Made by a program: the position numbers and the translations under genes. Shown here piece after piece: positions 8,083-15,951 of a stretch of 18,191 nt of DNA (position 1 is its first letter; every line of letters begins with the position of its first letter). The notes under the pieces are model-generated. The model was not told the origin of the DNA and did not search any database. It worked only from the letters and a program-made list of their open reading frames with translations. This DNA is from an uncultured Synergistales bacterium (lineage in GTDB: Bacteria; Synergistota; Synergistia; Synergistales; Aminobacteriaceae): the NCBI GenBank assembly GCA_905236605.1, contig CAJORD010000071.1:1-18191 (forward strand). Reading direction: 5' to 3'.

Positions 8083-10026
8083 CTAACTTCTAATTTTCAA
8101 ATTTTCGGGTAGATATTTTGCAAGAATTTTTTTCAGCGCTACTAATTTCATAGGTTTGGGCAAGTAATCATTAAAGCCGAGCGATATATATTCTTCTCGA
8201 AGTCCCGAACCAGAATTTGCCGTCAGCGCAATATATTTAGAAAGTTGTGAAGGGCCATCAAGTTCTCTTGCAGCTTTTAGAGTTTCTACACCGTCCATGC
8301 CCGGCATCTTATGGTCAAGGAAAATAATATCGTAATGATTGGTCTTTAGGAGTTCTAAACAGTCTTCGCCGCTCTCTGCTGTTTCGACTTGAGCTTCCGT
8401 TTCTTTCAACATTCCTTTAACGACGACAAGATTAACAGGCGTGTCATCGACGACTAATAATTTTGCTTCCGGACACGTGAACGGCCGATCGTCTTCGCGA
8501 GCGACACCGTAAACATTTTCATTTTCCTGCGCGAGCATCTTTTCATATTCGCCAATGGTGCCTAAGAATCCTTCTTGCGCAAGTAACTGCGGGATTTCCA
8601 TCGTGAAGACGCTGCCTTTGCCATATTCACTTTGCGCGGAGATTTTGCCGTCCATAAGTTCCACAAGATAGCGAACGAGAGTAAGTCCAAGCCCGGCGCC
8701 TCTGATATTTTGAGTTTCGTTTAGATTTACGCGTTCAAAAGATCTAAATAATTTTCCTAAATCTTCATCTCTAATTCCGATTCCGGTATCTTTGACGGCG
8801 ATTACCAAAGTCGTTATCGAATGACTATCCGGAATTGCTGTTATGCTCAACTTTATAGAGCCTTTCTGCGTGTACTTTATAGCGTTGTCAATAAGGTTAT
8901 CTATAGCTTGCCTTACTCTGTCTTCGTCGCCATATAAATGTTCTGGAATTTCTTTATTAACATCAAGAACAAATTCAAGATTTTTCTCGCGCATGACTTC
9001 AGAATGACTGTCTTCAATATCGCGGATCATTTGCCATATATGATAGTCGGCCTTATAAAGTTCCATTTTGCCCGATTCGATTTTAGAAATGTCGAGAATG
9101 TTATTAATGATAGCAAGCAAATGATTTCCGGCGCTTCTGATGTCGAGTGCAGCCTCATGAATTTCTTTATCTTTGCTTTCTTTTAAAATCATCTCATTCA
9201 TTCCTAAAATGGCATTCATTGGCGTGCGGATTTCGTGAGAAGTGTTTGCTAAGAAGTCGCTCTTGGCCCTCGTCGCGGCGTTCTTAATTCTTGTTGAGCG
9301 TTCGACTAAAACGCGAGTTTCTTCAAGCTCTTTCTCTACGGTGTGCATTCGTCTGTATGTCGGCGACTCGTAATAGAAAAACGTAACGTATAGAACTATA
9401 CACGAAACAGCATTCGTAAACAAAACCATTCTTATAAACATGGCCTGAACAATATTCGCGACGACTAGAAGCCCGATTAGCGAATTAAGAAGAATATATT
9501 GTGATTTTGCCGCGTAAGATTGTTTGTTAGAAATCTGAAGCCAAAGAGCCATAACAGCGAAGTAAAGAGTGTAAACGCTCCGCCATAAAGTGTTATAAGG
9601 GCCGCTTAATAATCCCCCGTCCGACGTAATTATAAAAAAGAATCCGCCAGTCCCGGGGACAGCGTTCATAATCAGCATGACGAAACTAGAAAACAATAAA
9701 ACTTTATTGAACGAATCAAATTTTTTGTCTTCAACTTGAACGTAAGCTTCTACATAGCGCATTAAAGCATAAGCGTTAAGATAGACAGTCGCGTGATAAA
9801 GGGTCTGCGCGGCCAAGTTTATGGCCTCTCTATGTCCCCAACCGTCAACAAGAAGTGTAGAAATAACTTCAAGCAACGTCGTTGTAAACGTTGTAAAAGT
9901 AAGAAGCCTGAAACGCCGATTCATTTCGGCTTTAGTCGCATAACGTGAATACATGAAAATTGCCATGACCGCCAAAAACGGCAGCACGGTAACTTCGATC
10001 CATATGTTAAATCCATATGTTAGCAT
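8083..10026 (-). CDS. Hybrid sensor histidine kinase (7 TM, HisKA, HATPase, receiver), 647 aa; second of tandem pair
   Basis: A membrane sensor kinase passing phosphate from its own histidine to its own receiver. Residues 1-220 contain about seven hydrophobic segments (roughly 8-26, 40-60, 72-92, 107-128, 147-165, 178-200, 203-220) with no large extracytoplasmic domain. A helical linker follows (225-258). The H-box SHEIRTP carries H264. The ATPase region has NLIDNAIKYT (377-386), DTGIGI (413-418) and GAGLGL (443-448). The C-terminal receiver (about 522-640) has DD at 527-528, phosphoacceptor D571 in FLDHKMPGMDG, T602 and K624. No HPt domain is present. The ATG follows directly on the TAA of the upstream kinase (TAAATG), so the two are probably co-translated. 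The PAS-GGDEF-EAL gene lies 91 bases downstream with no clear terminator between. The signal is unknown. Confidence 0.93.
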   Translation of the reverse strand: MLTYGFNIWIEVTVLPFLAVMAIFMYSRYATKAEMNRRFRLLTFTTFTTTLLEVISTLLVDGWGHREAINLAAQTLYHATVYLNAYALMRYVEAYVQVEDKKFDSFNKVLLFSSFVMLIMNAVPGTGGFFFIITSDGGLLSGPYNTLWRSVYTLYFAVMALWLQISNKQSYAAKSQYILLNSLIGLLVVANIVQAMFIRMVLFTNAVSCIVLYVTFFYYESPTYRRMHTVEKELEETRVLVERSTRIKNAATRAKSDFLANTSHEIRTPMNAILGMNEMILKESKDKEIHEAALDIRSAGNHLLAIINNILDISKIESGKMELYKADYHIWQMIRDIEDSHSEVMREKNLEFVLDVNKEIPEHLYGDEDRVRQAIDNLIDNAIKYTQKGSIKLSITAIPDSHSITTLVIAVKDTGIGIRDEDLGKLFRSFERVNLNETQNIRGAGLGLTLVRYLVELMDGKISAQSEYGKGSVFTMEIPQLLAQEGFLGTIGEYEKMLAQENENVYGVAREDDRPFTCPEAKLLVVDDTPVNLVVVKGMLKETEAQVETAESGEDCLELLKTNHYDIIFLDHKMPGMDGVETLKAARELDGPSQLSKYIALTANSGSGLREEYISLGFNDYLPKPMKLVALKKILAKYLPENLKIRS

Positions 10027-11961
10027 TTATGCAGCTCCCTTCCCTCCCTGTTGCACTTTCTCGGGAGGAATATATTCTAAGAGCATGTCTTCAAGCTCTT
10101 TGCCATTGACGGGTTTGCTTAAAAAGTCATCAAATCCATAAGATAAAAGTTCCGCTTGAACTCCGACAAGAGCGTTAGCCGTGCAGACTATAATTTTTGC
10201 AGAAGCCCCCGGAGCTTCGGGCATCTTCTTGATATTGTCGAGAGTTTGTTTGCCGTCCATTCTGGGCATCATGTAGTCCATTAAGATAACGTCATAAGAA
10301 TTTTGTTTGACTTTCTCAAGGCATTCTTCACCGGATTCAGCTTCATCAATTTTAATTTCAGTTTCTTTCATCAATGAGCGCAAAACTACTCTGTTCATGT
10401 CGTTGTCATCTACAATCAAAACTCGCGCTGTAGGAGCTTTCCAAACCTTTCGAGCTTCTTTCTTTTTGTGCCCAGAATCGTGCTCAAAATCTCTTAAAGT
10501 CTTTTCGCCTGTGATTTTTTGAGGAAGGACTACATGGAACGTGGAGCCGGTTCCATAAGTTGAAGTTACTTCGACGCTTCCGCCCATAAGCTCAATAAGT
10601 CGCCCTGTAATTGCGAGGCCGAGGCCGGTGCCTTCGATGTTGTGAGTTTCCTTCGCGTCGATTCGGCTGAACGACTTAAACAACTTCGGAATGTCTTCGG
10701 CGTGAATGCCTATGCCCGTGTCCGTAACCGTAATATGAAGAACTATCAAAGACGGATCGTCGCCCTTAACGCCCGTTAAAACGAACTTGACGCTGCCCTT
10801 CTTTGTATATTTCACGGCGTTATTCAAGATGTTGACCATAATTTGATGAACTCGGATTCGGTCGCCGAAGAGTTCATCGGGCAACGAGTCATCAATCTGC
10901 GTAATATATTTCAAACCCTTCTGTTCGGCTTTTAGTTTGACCATGTTGTCAACATCGCGAAGGACTTGGCCTAAGTCGTAATTATCGGCCGTGAGTTCGA
11001 GATGTCCAGATTCGATTTTCGAGAAGTCGAGAATATCATTAATAATATGTAACAAAGTGTTGCCTGCGCTCTGAATGTCGCGAGCGTATTCGTAGATAGG
11101 GCCTGACTCGTATTTTCGTAAAATCACTTCGTCCATTCCCAAAATCGTCGTTAAAGGCGTTCGGATTTCGTGGGACATGTTCGCGAGAAACTCTCCCTTA
11201 GCGGCGTCGGCGGCTATAGCAGCAGCGTTGGCTTCGTCAGCGATTGCCTTAGCCTTGCGAAGACGTTCAAGAGTTCGTTCGAGGTCTCTGTATGCGGGAG
11301 TTTCAAGCAGGAAGAAGAAATAGTAAGCGTTTACAGCTATTATTATAAAATGCACCGGAATTTCAGGGAATAACTGCGTTTGAGCCGTTTGAACACAGAC
11401 GCATACGATTATATTTATGACTAGCGCCCACATTTGCCCTTTCGTGAAAGCCCGACGATAAATATAAAGTTCCAGCCATGTCCACATAGACCATAAAATC
11501 GGGAAGCCGAAATCAAGAATAGCGTTTAAGTCGCCGGTGATAATTTCAGCACGTTCCAGAGAGACTGAATAATTTGCGCCGGTGAGCAATCCTATCATTT
11601 GAAGATAAAAATAAATTCCCAAAGTTACGTTCTGGGCATAAAACATTCTTCTTTTTGCGGGAGTCTGACCGCCGAAGCCGCCAATGTATTTCATAAACAT
11701 GAAATAAACTACGCCTTGCGAAATTTGCCACATTATTGCGCAAAGACATTGCGTCCTTATTGAAACGCCGCTTCGCTCCGACATAACTATTACAAAAAAC
11801 AAAACTTCAAGTAAGCCCGATAATGTCGCTACGTAACAGTAACGCAGAAGACCGCGTTTTTCTGAAGAAGTTCCAGAATATATAATTTGAAGATACACAC
11901 ATAAAATTACGCTTAGGAAGAGTACGGCAATCTCTGACTCTATTATGTAACTACTTTCCAA
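10027..11961 (-). CDS. Hybrid sensor histidine kinase (7 TM, HisKA, HATPase, receiver), 644 aa; first of tandem pair
   Basis: Same layout as the next gene and probably an old tandem duplicate. There are about seven membrane segments in residues 1-221, and the exit to the linker reads ETPAYR (ESPTYR in its neighbour). The linker is Ala-rich and helical (226-256). SHEIRTP carries H264, the same position as in the neighbour. NILNNAVKYT (377-386), DTGIGI (414-419) and GTGLGL (444-449) form the ATPase site. The receiver (about 511-632) has DD at 518-519, D562 in LMDYMMPRMDG, T594 and K616. No HPt domain is present. The start is TTG (11959-11961) with GAAGGGGA about ten bases upstream, and no ATG is available nearby. 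A divergent kinase gene starts 185 bases away, so both directions may be driven from the shared spacer. The ligand is unknown. Confidence 0.93.
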   Translation of the reverse strand: MESSYIIESEIAVLFLSVILCVYLQIIYSGTSSEKRGLLRYCYVATLSGLLEVLFFVIVMSERSGVSIRTQCLCAIMWQISQGVVYFMFMKYIGGFGGQTPAKRRMFYAQNVTLGIYFYLQMIGLLTGANYSVSLERAEIITGDLNAILDFGFPILWSMWTWLELYIYRRAFTKGQMWALVINIIVCVCVQTAQTQLFPEIPVHFIIIAVNAYYFFFLLETPAYRDLERTLERLRKAKAIADEANAAAIAADAAKGEFLANMSHEIRTPLTTILGMDEVILRKYESGPIYEYARDIQSAGNTLLHIINDILDFSKIESGHLELTADNYDLGQVLRDVDNMVKLKAEQKGLKYITQIDDSLPDELFGDRIRVHQIMVNILNNAVKYTKKGSVKFVLTGVKGDDPSLIVLHITVTDTGIGIHAEDIPKLFKSFSRIDAKETHNIEGTGLGLAITGRLIELMGGSVEVTSTYGTGSTFHVVLPQKITGEKTLRDFEHDSGHKKKEARKVWKAPTARVLIVDDNDMNRVVLRSLMKETEIKIDEAESGEECLEKVKQNSYDVILMDYMMPRMDGKQTLDNIKKMPEAPGASAKIIVCTANALVGVQAELLSYGFDDFLSKPVNGKELEDMLLEYIPPEKVQQGGKGAA

Positions 11962-12046
11962 AATTTATATTTCCCCTTCGCTCGAATTTTTTAATTTATT
12001 TTTATGAGAGACAACGCAAAATTTAATGTTAGGCGTTAAAAAATTT

Positions 12047-12083
12047 TTAGCAAAGTATAACAAGAATAAATAATTCTTGCTAA
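12047..12083. promoter_or_regulatory. Overlapping palindromes in the divergent spacer between the kinase genes
   Basis: The 185-base spacer (11962-12146) is very AT-rich. It holds CAAGAAT/ATTCTTG (12061-12067 and 12073-12079, five-base spacer) nested in TTAGCAA/TTGCTAA (12047-12053 and 12077-12083). The two are mutually exclusive as hairpins. They could be an operator for both divergent units, or an RNA switch. The inner hairpin is followed by six T on the plus strand, but no gene precedes it there, so I do not call it a terminator. No strong -35/-10 pair was found for either gene. Confidence 0.4.
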
Positions 12084-12146
12084 TTTTTTCAAAAATTTAA
12101 GTGATTAATTATAAAGAAAAATGAAAAATGTGATATTATTCAGGCC

Positions 12147-14642
12147 ATGAAAACACAATCAATCAGGGATTTTATTTTAGAGCCTGACCGCCCGGGCGGA
12201 AAGGTTATGGCGTTATGTTTCTGTACCTGCGGAACTTTTTTGCTGCTTGCAACTTTGGCATTAAGTATTATGAGATTTGTAGCTGGAAATTTCCAAGCAG
12301 GGTGGGGTTATGTCGTCCTTTGCGCATTATCGGCGGTGATATTGTGCTACTCAATTATAAACATTAAACACGGGACAATCGAAAAACTTTCAAAACTGGC
12401 GATGCCTTTTGTCGTTATTGAATTTATTTTTGGATTGACGGCGTTATTTTTCCTTGATGGCGGAATTAATGGAGGAGTTCCGATATTTTTTATACTCGCT
12501 GTCGTTTTAACTCCGTGTTTCTTTGAGACTAGCGACTCTATTGTTTTTCTTTGCTTGGAGATTTTAACTTACTCTCTCAACGTATTCTTTTCTTATCATT
12601 ATCATTACGCAATCGTTGATGAGTATGTGAAGCCCGGCGATGTTGTCTTTCCGATTTTAATTGTTACAGCGATTCTAGGTGTCTTATGTCTGTTCTACAA
12701 TTATTCTTTTAGGAAGCAACAGAAGCAGCTCGACTCGGCAATTTCTGAAGCAAATTCAGCGAATGAAGCAAAAAGTTCCTTCCTTAATAGTATGTCCCAC
12801 GAAATCAGAACACCTATGAATTCTATTTTAGGAATGAACGAAATGATTCTCCGCGAGGAGGACCGGCCGGAAATTCGTGAGTATGCTCTCGTTATTCAGC
12901 GTAGCGGCAGGGCGTTACTTGGAATTATTAATGACGTTCTGGACTTCTCGAAACTTCAAGATAAGAAAATGGAGATTATGCCCGTTCGTTATGATTTAAG
13001 CTCTTTGATTAACGACTTCGTGAACATTGCGGCCGAACAAGCGAAGAAAAAATCTCTTACGTTCACCGTGAACGTCGATAAAACGATTCCGAGAATTCTT
13101 GACGGCGACGAATATCATATCCGTCAAGTCATGACGAACATTCTTAACAACGCGGTCAAATATACAGAGCGCGGCGGAATCACTCTCACGATGGGATTTG
13201 AAAAGCTCGATTCTTATACGATTCTCTTACACTTCGCCGTTACTGACACCGGCATAGGCATAAAGTCCGACGACATTGAATATATCTTCCAGCCTTTTGA
13301 ACACATTGAATCTTCTCGAAGATTTAACGCTGACGGCTCTGGCCTCGGCCTTTCAATCGTTCAAAGACTGCTTACACTTATGGATTCGGAACTTAAAGTT
13401 GAAAGCGTTTTCCATAAAGGCTCGACATTCTCATTTGATGTCAAACAGACCGTCATTAAATGGGAGCCGATCGGCGATTATGAAAGAGCGTTCTCTGTCG
13501 CTAGCTCGCACCAGGGCAAAAAATTCATGCATTCGTTCCAGGCGCCTGAAGCTAAAGTTCTCGTCGTCGATGACGCTGATATTAACTTGATGGTCTTCTC
13601 GAATCTTTTGAAGAAGACGAAGATAAAAATTGATACGGCGTCGAGTGGCCTCGAAATGCTTCAGATGGTCAGAATGAAACATTACGATATGATTTTCCTT
13701 GACCACAGAATGCCCGGCATGGACGGTATAGAAGCGTTCCATAATATGAAAAAGATGACCGAGTGTCTGAACTTAAACACGCCGGTCGTAGCGCTAACGG
13801 CAAATGCTGTTCTTGGTGCGCGACAGTTATACATGGACGAGGGATTTAGCGATTATATTTCAAAACCTATTGACACCGTTCGACTTGAGCAAGTTTTGCT
13901 TGAATATCTTCCGGACGATTTAATCATCAAAGGCGAAGATATTGAAATCGAAGACGATGCCCCGAAGCCAAAAGCGCCGAAGAGTGAGCCAAGTTCTACA
14001 TATAGCGAGCCTACAGTTTCTGAAGAACCGGCGGAAGCAGAGGAAGAAGAAGCCGAAGGCGACGAGTACGAGAAATTTAAGAATATTGAAGGCATTGACT
14101 TTAACGCGGCTGTAACGAACTGCGGGAGCGAAGACACTTTCGTTCAAGCGCTTGAGATTTTCTATAATTCGTTAGACAAGAAGGCCGACGAAATAGAAAC
14201 TTACGAAAAAGAAAAGGACATCAAGAATTACACCGTTAAAGTTCACGCTTTGAAGAGCGCGGCGCGACTTGTGGGAGCGTTAGACTTGTCAGCGGACGCG
14301 AAGTATCTTGAAGAATGCGGCGACAAAAACGACGAGCACGAGATCGAAACAAAAACTCCGGCGCTGCTTTCAAAATATCGTTCGTATAAACCAATTCTCG
14401 CAAAAGTCTTCGGAAGCAACGATGAGCCGGATATGTCTTTGCCTGAAATTCCAGTCGCTGATCTTCACGAGATGTACTCGCTGATTAAAGGCTTTGCGGC
14501 AGATTTCGATCTTGATAACATTGACCGAATGATGGAAGAGGCCAAAAACTTTAGAGTTCCTGAAGCCGAGCGCGAAAGATTTGAAAAAATCAAAGAGTGT
14601 GTTACGAACGCGGACTGGGGAACTTTAGAAGAATTGCTATAA
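12147..14642 (+). CDS. Hybrid sensor histidine kinase with C-terminal HPt domain (6 TM, HisKA, HATPase, receiver, HPt), 831 aa
   Basis: A tripartite phosphorelay kinase. About six hydrophobic segments lie within residues 21-185, followed by a helical linker (190-212). SHEIRTP carries H218. NILNNAVKYT (331-340), DTGIGI (367-372) and GSGLGL (397-402) form the ATP site. The receiver (about 468-590) has DD at 475-476, D519 in FLDHRMPGMDG, T551 and K573. An acidic, Pro-rich linker (596-645) leads to an HPt domain (about 647-755) with H700 in VHALKSAARLVGA. A final helical segment (about 768-831) has no function I can assign. It is the only kinase here with an HPt, so it could serve the two HPt-less kinases encoded divergently. 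The ATG has only a poor ribosome site (AGG two bases upstream). A start at Met21 is possible but would begin inside the first membrane segment. Confidence 0.93.
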   Translation: MKTQSIRDFILEPDRPGGKVMALCFCTCGTFLLLATLALSIMRFVAGNFQAGWGYVVLCALSAVILCYSIINIKHGTIEKLSKLAMPFVVIEFIFGLTALFFLDGGINGGVPIFFILAVVLTPCFFETSDSIVFLCLEILTYSLNVFFSYHYHYAIVDEYVKPGDVVFPILIVTAILGVLCLFYNYSFRKQQKQLDSAISEANSANEAKSSFLNSMSHEIRTPMNSILGMNEMILREEDRPEIREYALVIQRSGRALLGIINDVLDFSKLQDKKMEIMPVRYDLSSLINDFVNIAAEQAKKKSLTFTVNVDKTIPRILDGDEYHIRQVMTNILNNAVKYTERGGITLTMGFEKLDSYTILLHFAVTDTGIGIKSDDIEYIFQPFEHIESSRRFNADGSGLGLSIVQRLLTLMDSELKVESVFHKGSTFSFDVKQTVIKWEPIGDYERAFSVASSHQGKKFMHSFQAPEAKVLVVDDADINLMVFSNLLKKTKIKIDTASSGLEMLQMVRMKHYDMIFLDHRMPGMDGIEAFHNMKKMTECLNLNTPVVALTANAVLGARQLYMDEGFSDYISKPIDTVRLEQVLLEYLPDDLIIKGEDIEIEDDAPKPKAPKSEPSSTYSEPTVSEEPAEAEEEEAEGDEYEKFKNIEGIDFNAAVTNCGSEDTFVQALEIFYNSLDKKADEIETYEKEKDIKNYTVKVHALKSAARLVGALDLSADAKYLEECGDKNDEHEIETKTPALLSKYRSYKPILAKVFGSNDEPDMSLPEIPVADLHEMYSLIKGFAADFDLDNIDRMMEEAKNFRVPEAERERFEKIKECVTNADWGTLEELL

Positions 14643-14658
14643 TTTAATCAAAGATTAC

Positions 14659-14692
14659 AAATGAGGGATTAGGATTTTTTAATCTCTCATTT
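14659..14692 (+). terminator. Probable rho-independent terminator after the HPt kinase
   Basis: A 12-pair stem, AAATGAGGGATT with AATCTCTCATTT, contains a single G-U pair and closes a 10-base T-rich loop. It is AT-rich, and the T-run (seven T at 14702-14708) lies a little downstream rather than adjacent. It is placed 17 bases after the kinase stop and before the ribosome site of the regulator gene, so readthrough into the regulator remains possible. Confidence 0.6.
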
Positions 14693-14707
14693 ATTTATAA
14701 ATTTTTT

Positions 14708-14734
14708 TATAATATTGATAATCTCCAAGGAAGG
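14708..14734 (+). promoter_or_regulatory. Candidate -10 box and ribosome site for the tandem-receiver gene
   Basis: TATAAT at 14708-14713 overlaps the end of the T-run after the terminator. AAGGAAGG at 14727-14734 lies 11 bases before the TTG start and supports that start. No convincing -35 hexamer is seen 16-18 bases above the TATAAT. Confidence 0.4.
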
Positions 14735-14745
14735 AAGAAAGAAAA

Positions 14746-15609
14746 TTGAGTAAGGTATTATTCATAACCGAAAAGGTGAGTTTTATATCTGAAGGTATTA
14801 TCAATCACCTTAAGGCTCAAGATTTTGAAGTCCTCACCGTCAAACCTGATGTTACAGCGATATCGAACTTTCTCAAGGAAGACAACGGCAATGACGAAGA
14901 AGCCATTGACCCGGAAGTTGCAGCTCTCTTAACTCAGGAAAGCGGTGAAGGCGAAGGAGCTGCTGCGGCTCCAGAAGAAGAGAAAAAAGACATTCCGCGA
15001 ATTTTTATTCTTTATCTTCAGGGCGAAGATAATTTGATGATTGATGTCCTGGGCTATATTAAAGACCTTGTTGAGGACAGGGGAATCAGATTTTTTGTTA
15101 TCGGCACGCAGGAAGAAATTGACACAGTCATTGGCAAGAAAGCTGATTACGTTGCGCAGCTTTACACTCGTCCGGTTGACCTTGGCGAGTTAATCAAGCG
15201 TATTCAAAAAGAGGGCGAAGCAGTTGACAAGCTCAAAGAATTTAAGAGTATCTTGATCGTTGACGACGATGCCACGGCTTTGCGTTCAATGAAGAATTTG
15301 CTTGCGACACATTATAAAGTTCTCGTAGCTAACTCCGGTGTGAACGCAATCACGATTCTTGCAAAGAACAAAGTAGATTTGATTCTGCTTGATTTTGAAA
15401 TGCCAATCGTGAACGGCCCGAAGGTTCTCGAAATGATTCGCTCCGACCCGAACACCGCAAATATTCCGGTTATGTTTTTGACGGCCAAGGGCGACAAGCG
15501 CAGCATTATGGAAGTTTTGAGATTTAAGCCTGAAAAATATTTATTGAAGACAATGTTGCCCAAAGATATTATTGATAGTATCGACGAGTTTTTCAAGACA
15601 AAACGCTAA
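14746..15609 (+). CDS. Output-less response regulator: degenerate receiver plus canonical receiver, 287 aa
   Basis: Residues 1-155 look like a receiver fold that has lost its chemistry. It opens KVLFITEKVSFI without the acidic pair, has no aspartate where the phosphoacceptor should be (IFILYLQGEDN, 87-95), and ends with a TRPVD segment in place of the lysine loop. An acidic, Ala/Gly-rich insert (about 45-82) interrupts it. Residues 167-287 are a complete receiver: DDD at 173-175, phosphoacceptor D216 in LLDFEMP, T246 and K268. There is no DNA-binding or enzymatic output domain. The start is TTG (14746-14748) with AAGGAAGG at 14727-14734, and no suitable ATG exists. It lies 103 bases behind the HPt kinase, which makes it the obvious candidate receiver for that HPt. 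How it signals onward is unknown. Confidence 0.85.
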   Translation: MSKVLFITEKVSFISEGIINHLKAQDFEVLTVKPDVTAISNFLKEDNGNDEEAIDPEVAALLTQESGEGEGAAAAPEEEKKDIPRIFILYLQGEDNLMIDVLGYIKDLVEDRGIRFFVIGTQEEIDTVIGKKADYVAQLYTRPVDLGELIKRIQKEGEAVDKLKEFKSILIVDDDATALRSMKNLLATHYKVLVANSGVNAITILAKNKVDLILLDFEMPIVNGPKVLEMIRSDPNTANIPVMFLTAKGDKRSIMEVLRFKPEKYLLKTMLPKDIIDSIDEFFKTKR

Positions 15610-15654
15610 AAAATAAATTTGCTTTCATCATCAGAAACACTCCTTTCTCGAAAG

Positions 15655-15691
15655 TCCCTTTCTTGAATAAATTTAAGAGAGGGATTTTTTT
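15655..15691 (+). terminator. Rho-independent terminator after the tandem-receiver gene
   Basis: TCCCTTTCTT (15655-15664) pairs with AAGAGAGGGA (15675-15684) over ten pairs, one of them G-U, with a ten-base loop and seven T directly after (15685-15691). It lies 45 bases behind the regulator stop. Confidence 0.88.
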
Positions 15692-15693
15692 GT

Positions 15694-15776
15694 TATAATA
15701 ATTTTCACGAGGGGCCGGTAGGCGAAGACAGGGCACCTATGCGGGGATTCCTCCTGTGGGAAGTCGGTGAATTAAT
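15694..15776 (+). promoter_or_regulatory. Promoter -10 (TATAAT, 15694-15699) and GC-rich, structured-looking leader
   Basis: A perfect TATAAT directly follows the previous terminator, with only a weak TTTAAG at 16 bases as -35. Transcription would start near 15706. The following 70 bases are strikingly richer in G and C than other spacers here. ACAGG (15728-15732) can pair with CCTGT (15752-15756) around GCA-CCTA-TGC, and CCG/CGG may close the base. I could not match it to a known riboswitch or small RNA. It could be a structured 5' leader for the small ORF that follows, or an independent RNA. Confidence 0.45.
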
Positions 15777-15929
15777 TTGGCTTCTAAGAAACAAAAAAAG
15801 AAGTGCAAAAGCCGAAAAGAGACAGTGAGGAAGGTGATCCGCAAGATTATTCTTTTCCTTACTGTTCTCGCTTGGCTGATGAACTTCGTTCTTACAGCGG
15901 TACTGCTGTGGGATAGGTTTATCGGTTAA
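15777..15929 (+). CDS. Small single-pass membrane protein, 50 aa, TTG start
   Basis: An unrecognised small gene. The frame starts at TTG (15777-15779), six bases after GGTGA (15766-15770), and an in-frame TGA immediately upstream (15768-15770) fixes the N-terminal limit. The product begins MASKKQKKKCKSRKE, so residues 4-23 are strongly basic, followed by one hydrophobic helix (about 24-45, IILFLTVLAWLMNFVLT and on) and a short WDRFIG end. The positive-inside rule puts the N-terminus in the cytoplasm. The gene has its own promoter, leader and terminator, and lies between the response regulator and the convergent era. A competing 29-codon ATG frame (15739-15828) overlaps its 5' part. I consider it less likely because it lacks a defined fold and ends far before the terminator. 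Function unknown. Confidence 0.6.
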   Translation: MASKKQKKKCKSRKETVRKVIRKIILFLTVLAWLMNFVLTAVLLWDRFIG

Positions 15930-15951
15930 GCCGGTTTAATTTCTTAATATA

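Noticed and set aside
15721..15790. Cobalamin riboswitch suggested by GGGAA followed by GGTGAA
   Set aside because: The closing P5 arm and the conserved block that ends in ACTGT are missing, and the GGTGA serves as ribosome site for the small ORF.
15739..15828. 29-codon ATG frame overlapping the small membrane gene
   Set aside because: It is short, has no defined domain and stops well inside the transcript. The 50-codon frame has a clear basic-plus-membrane-helix design and ends just before the terminator. Kept only as an alternative.
15827..15841. Match to the complement of the 16S rRNA 3' end (AAGGTGATCC) inside the small gene
   Set aside because: No start codon lies at a usable distance and it encodes part of the basic N-terminal region. 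Probably chance.
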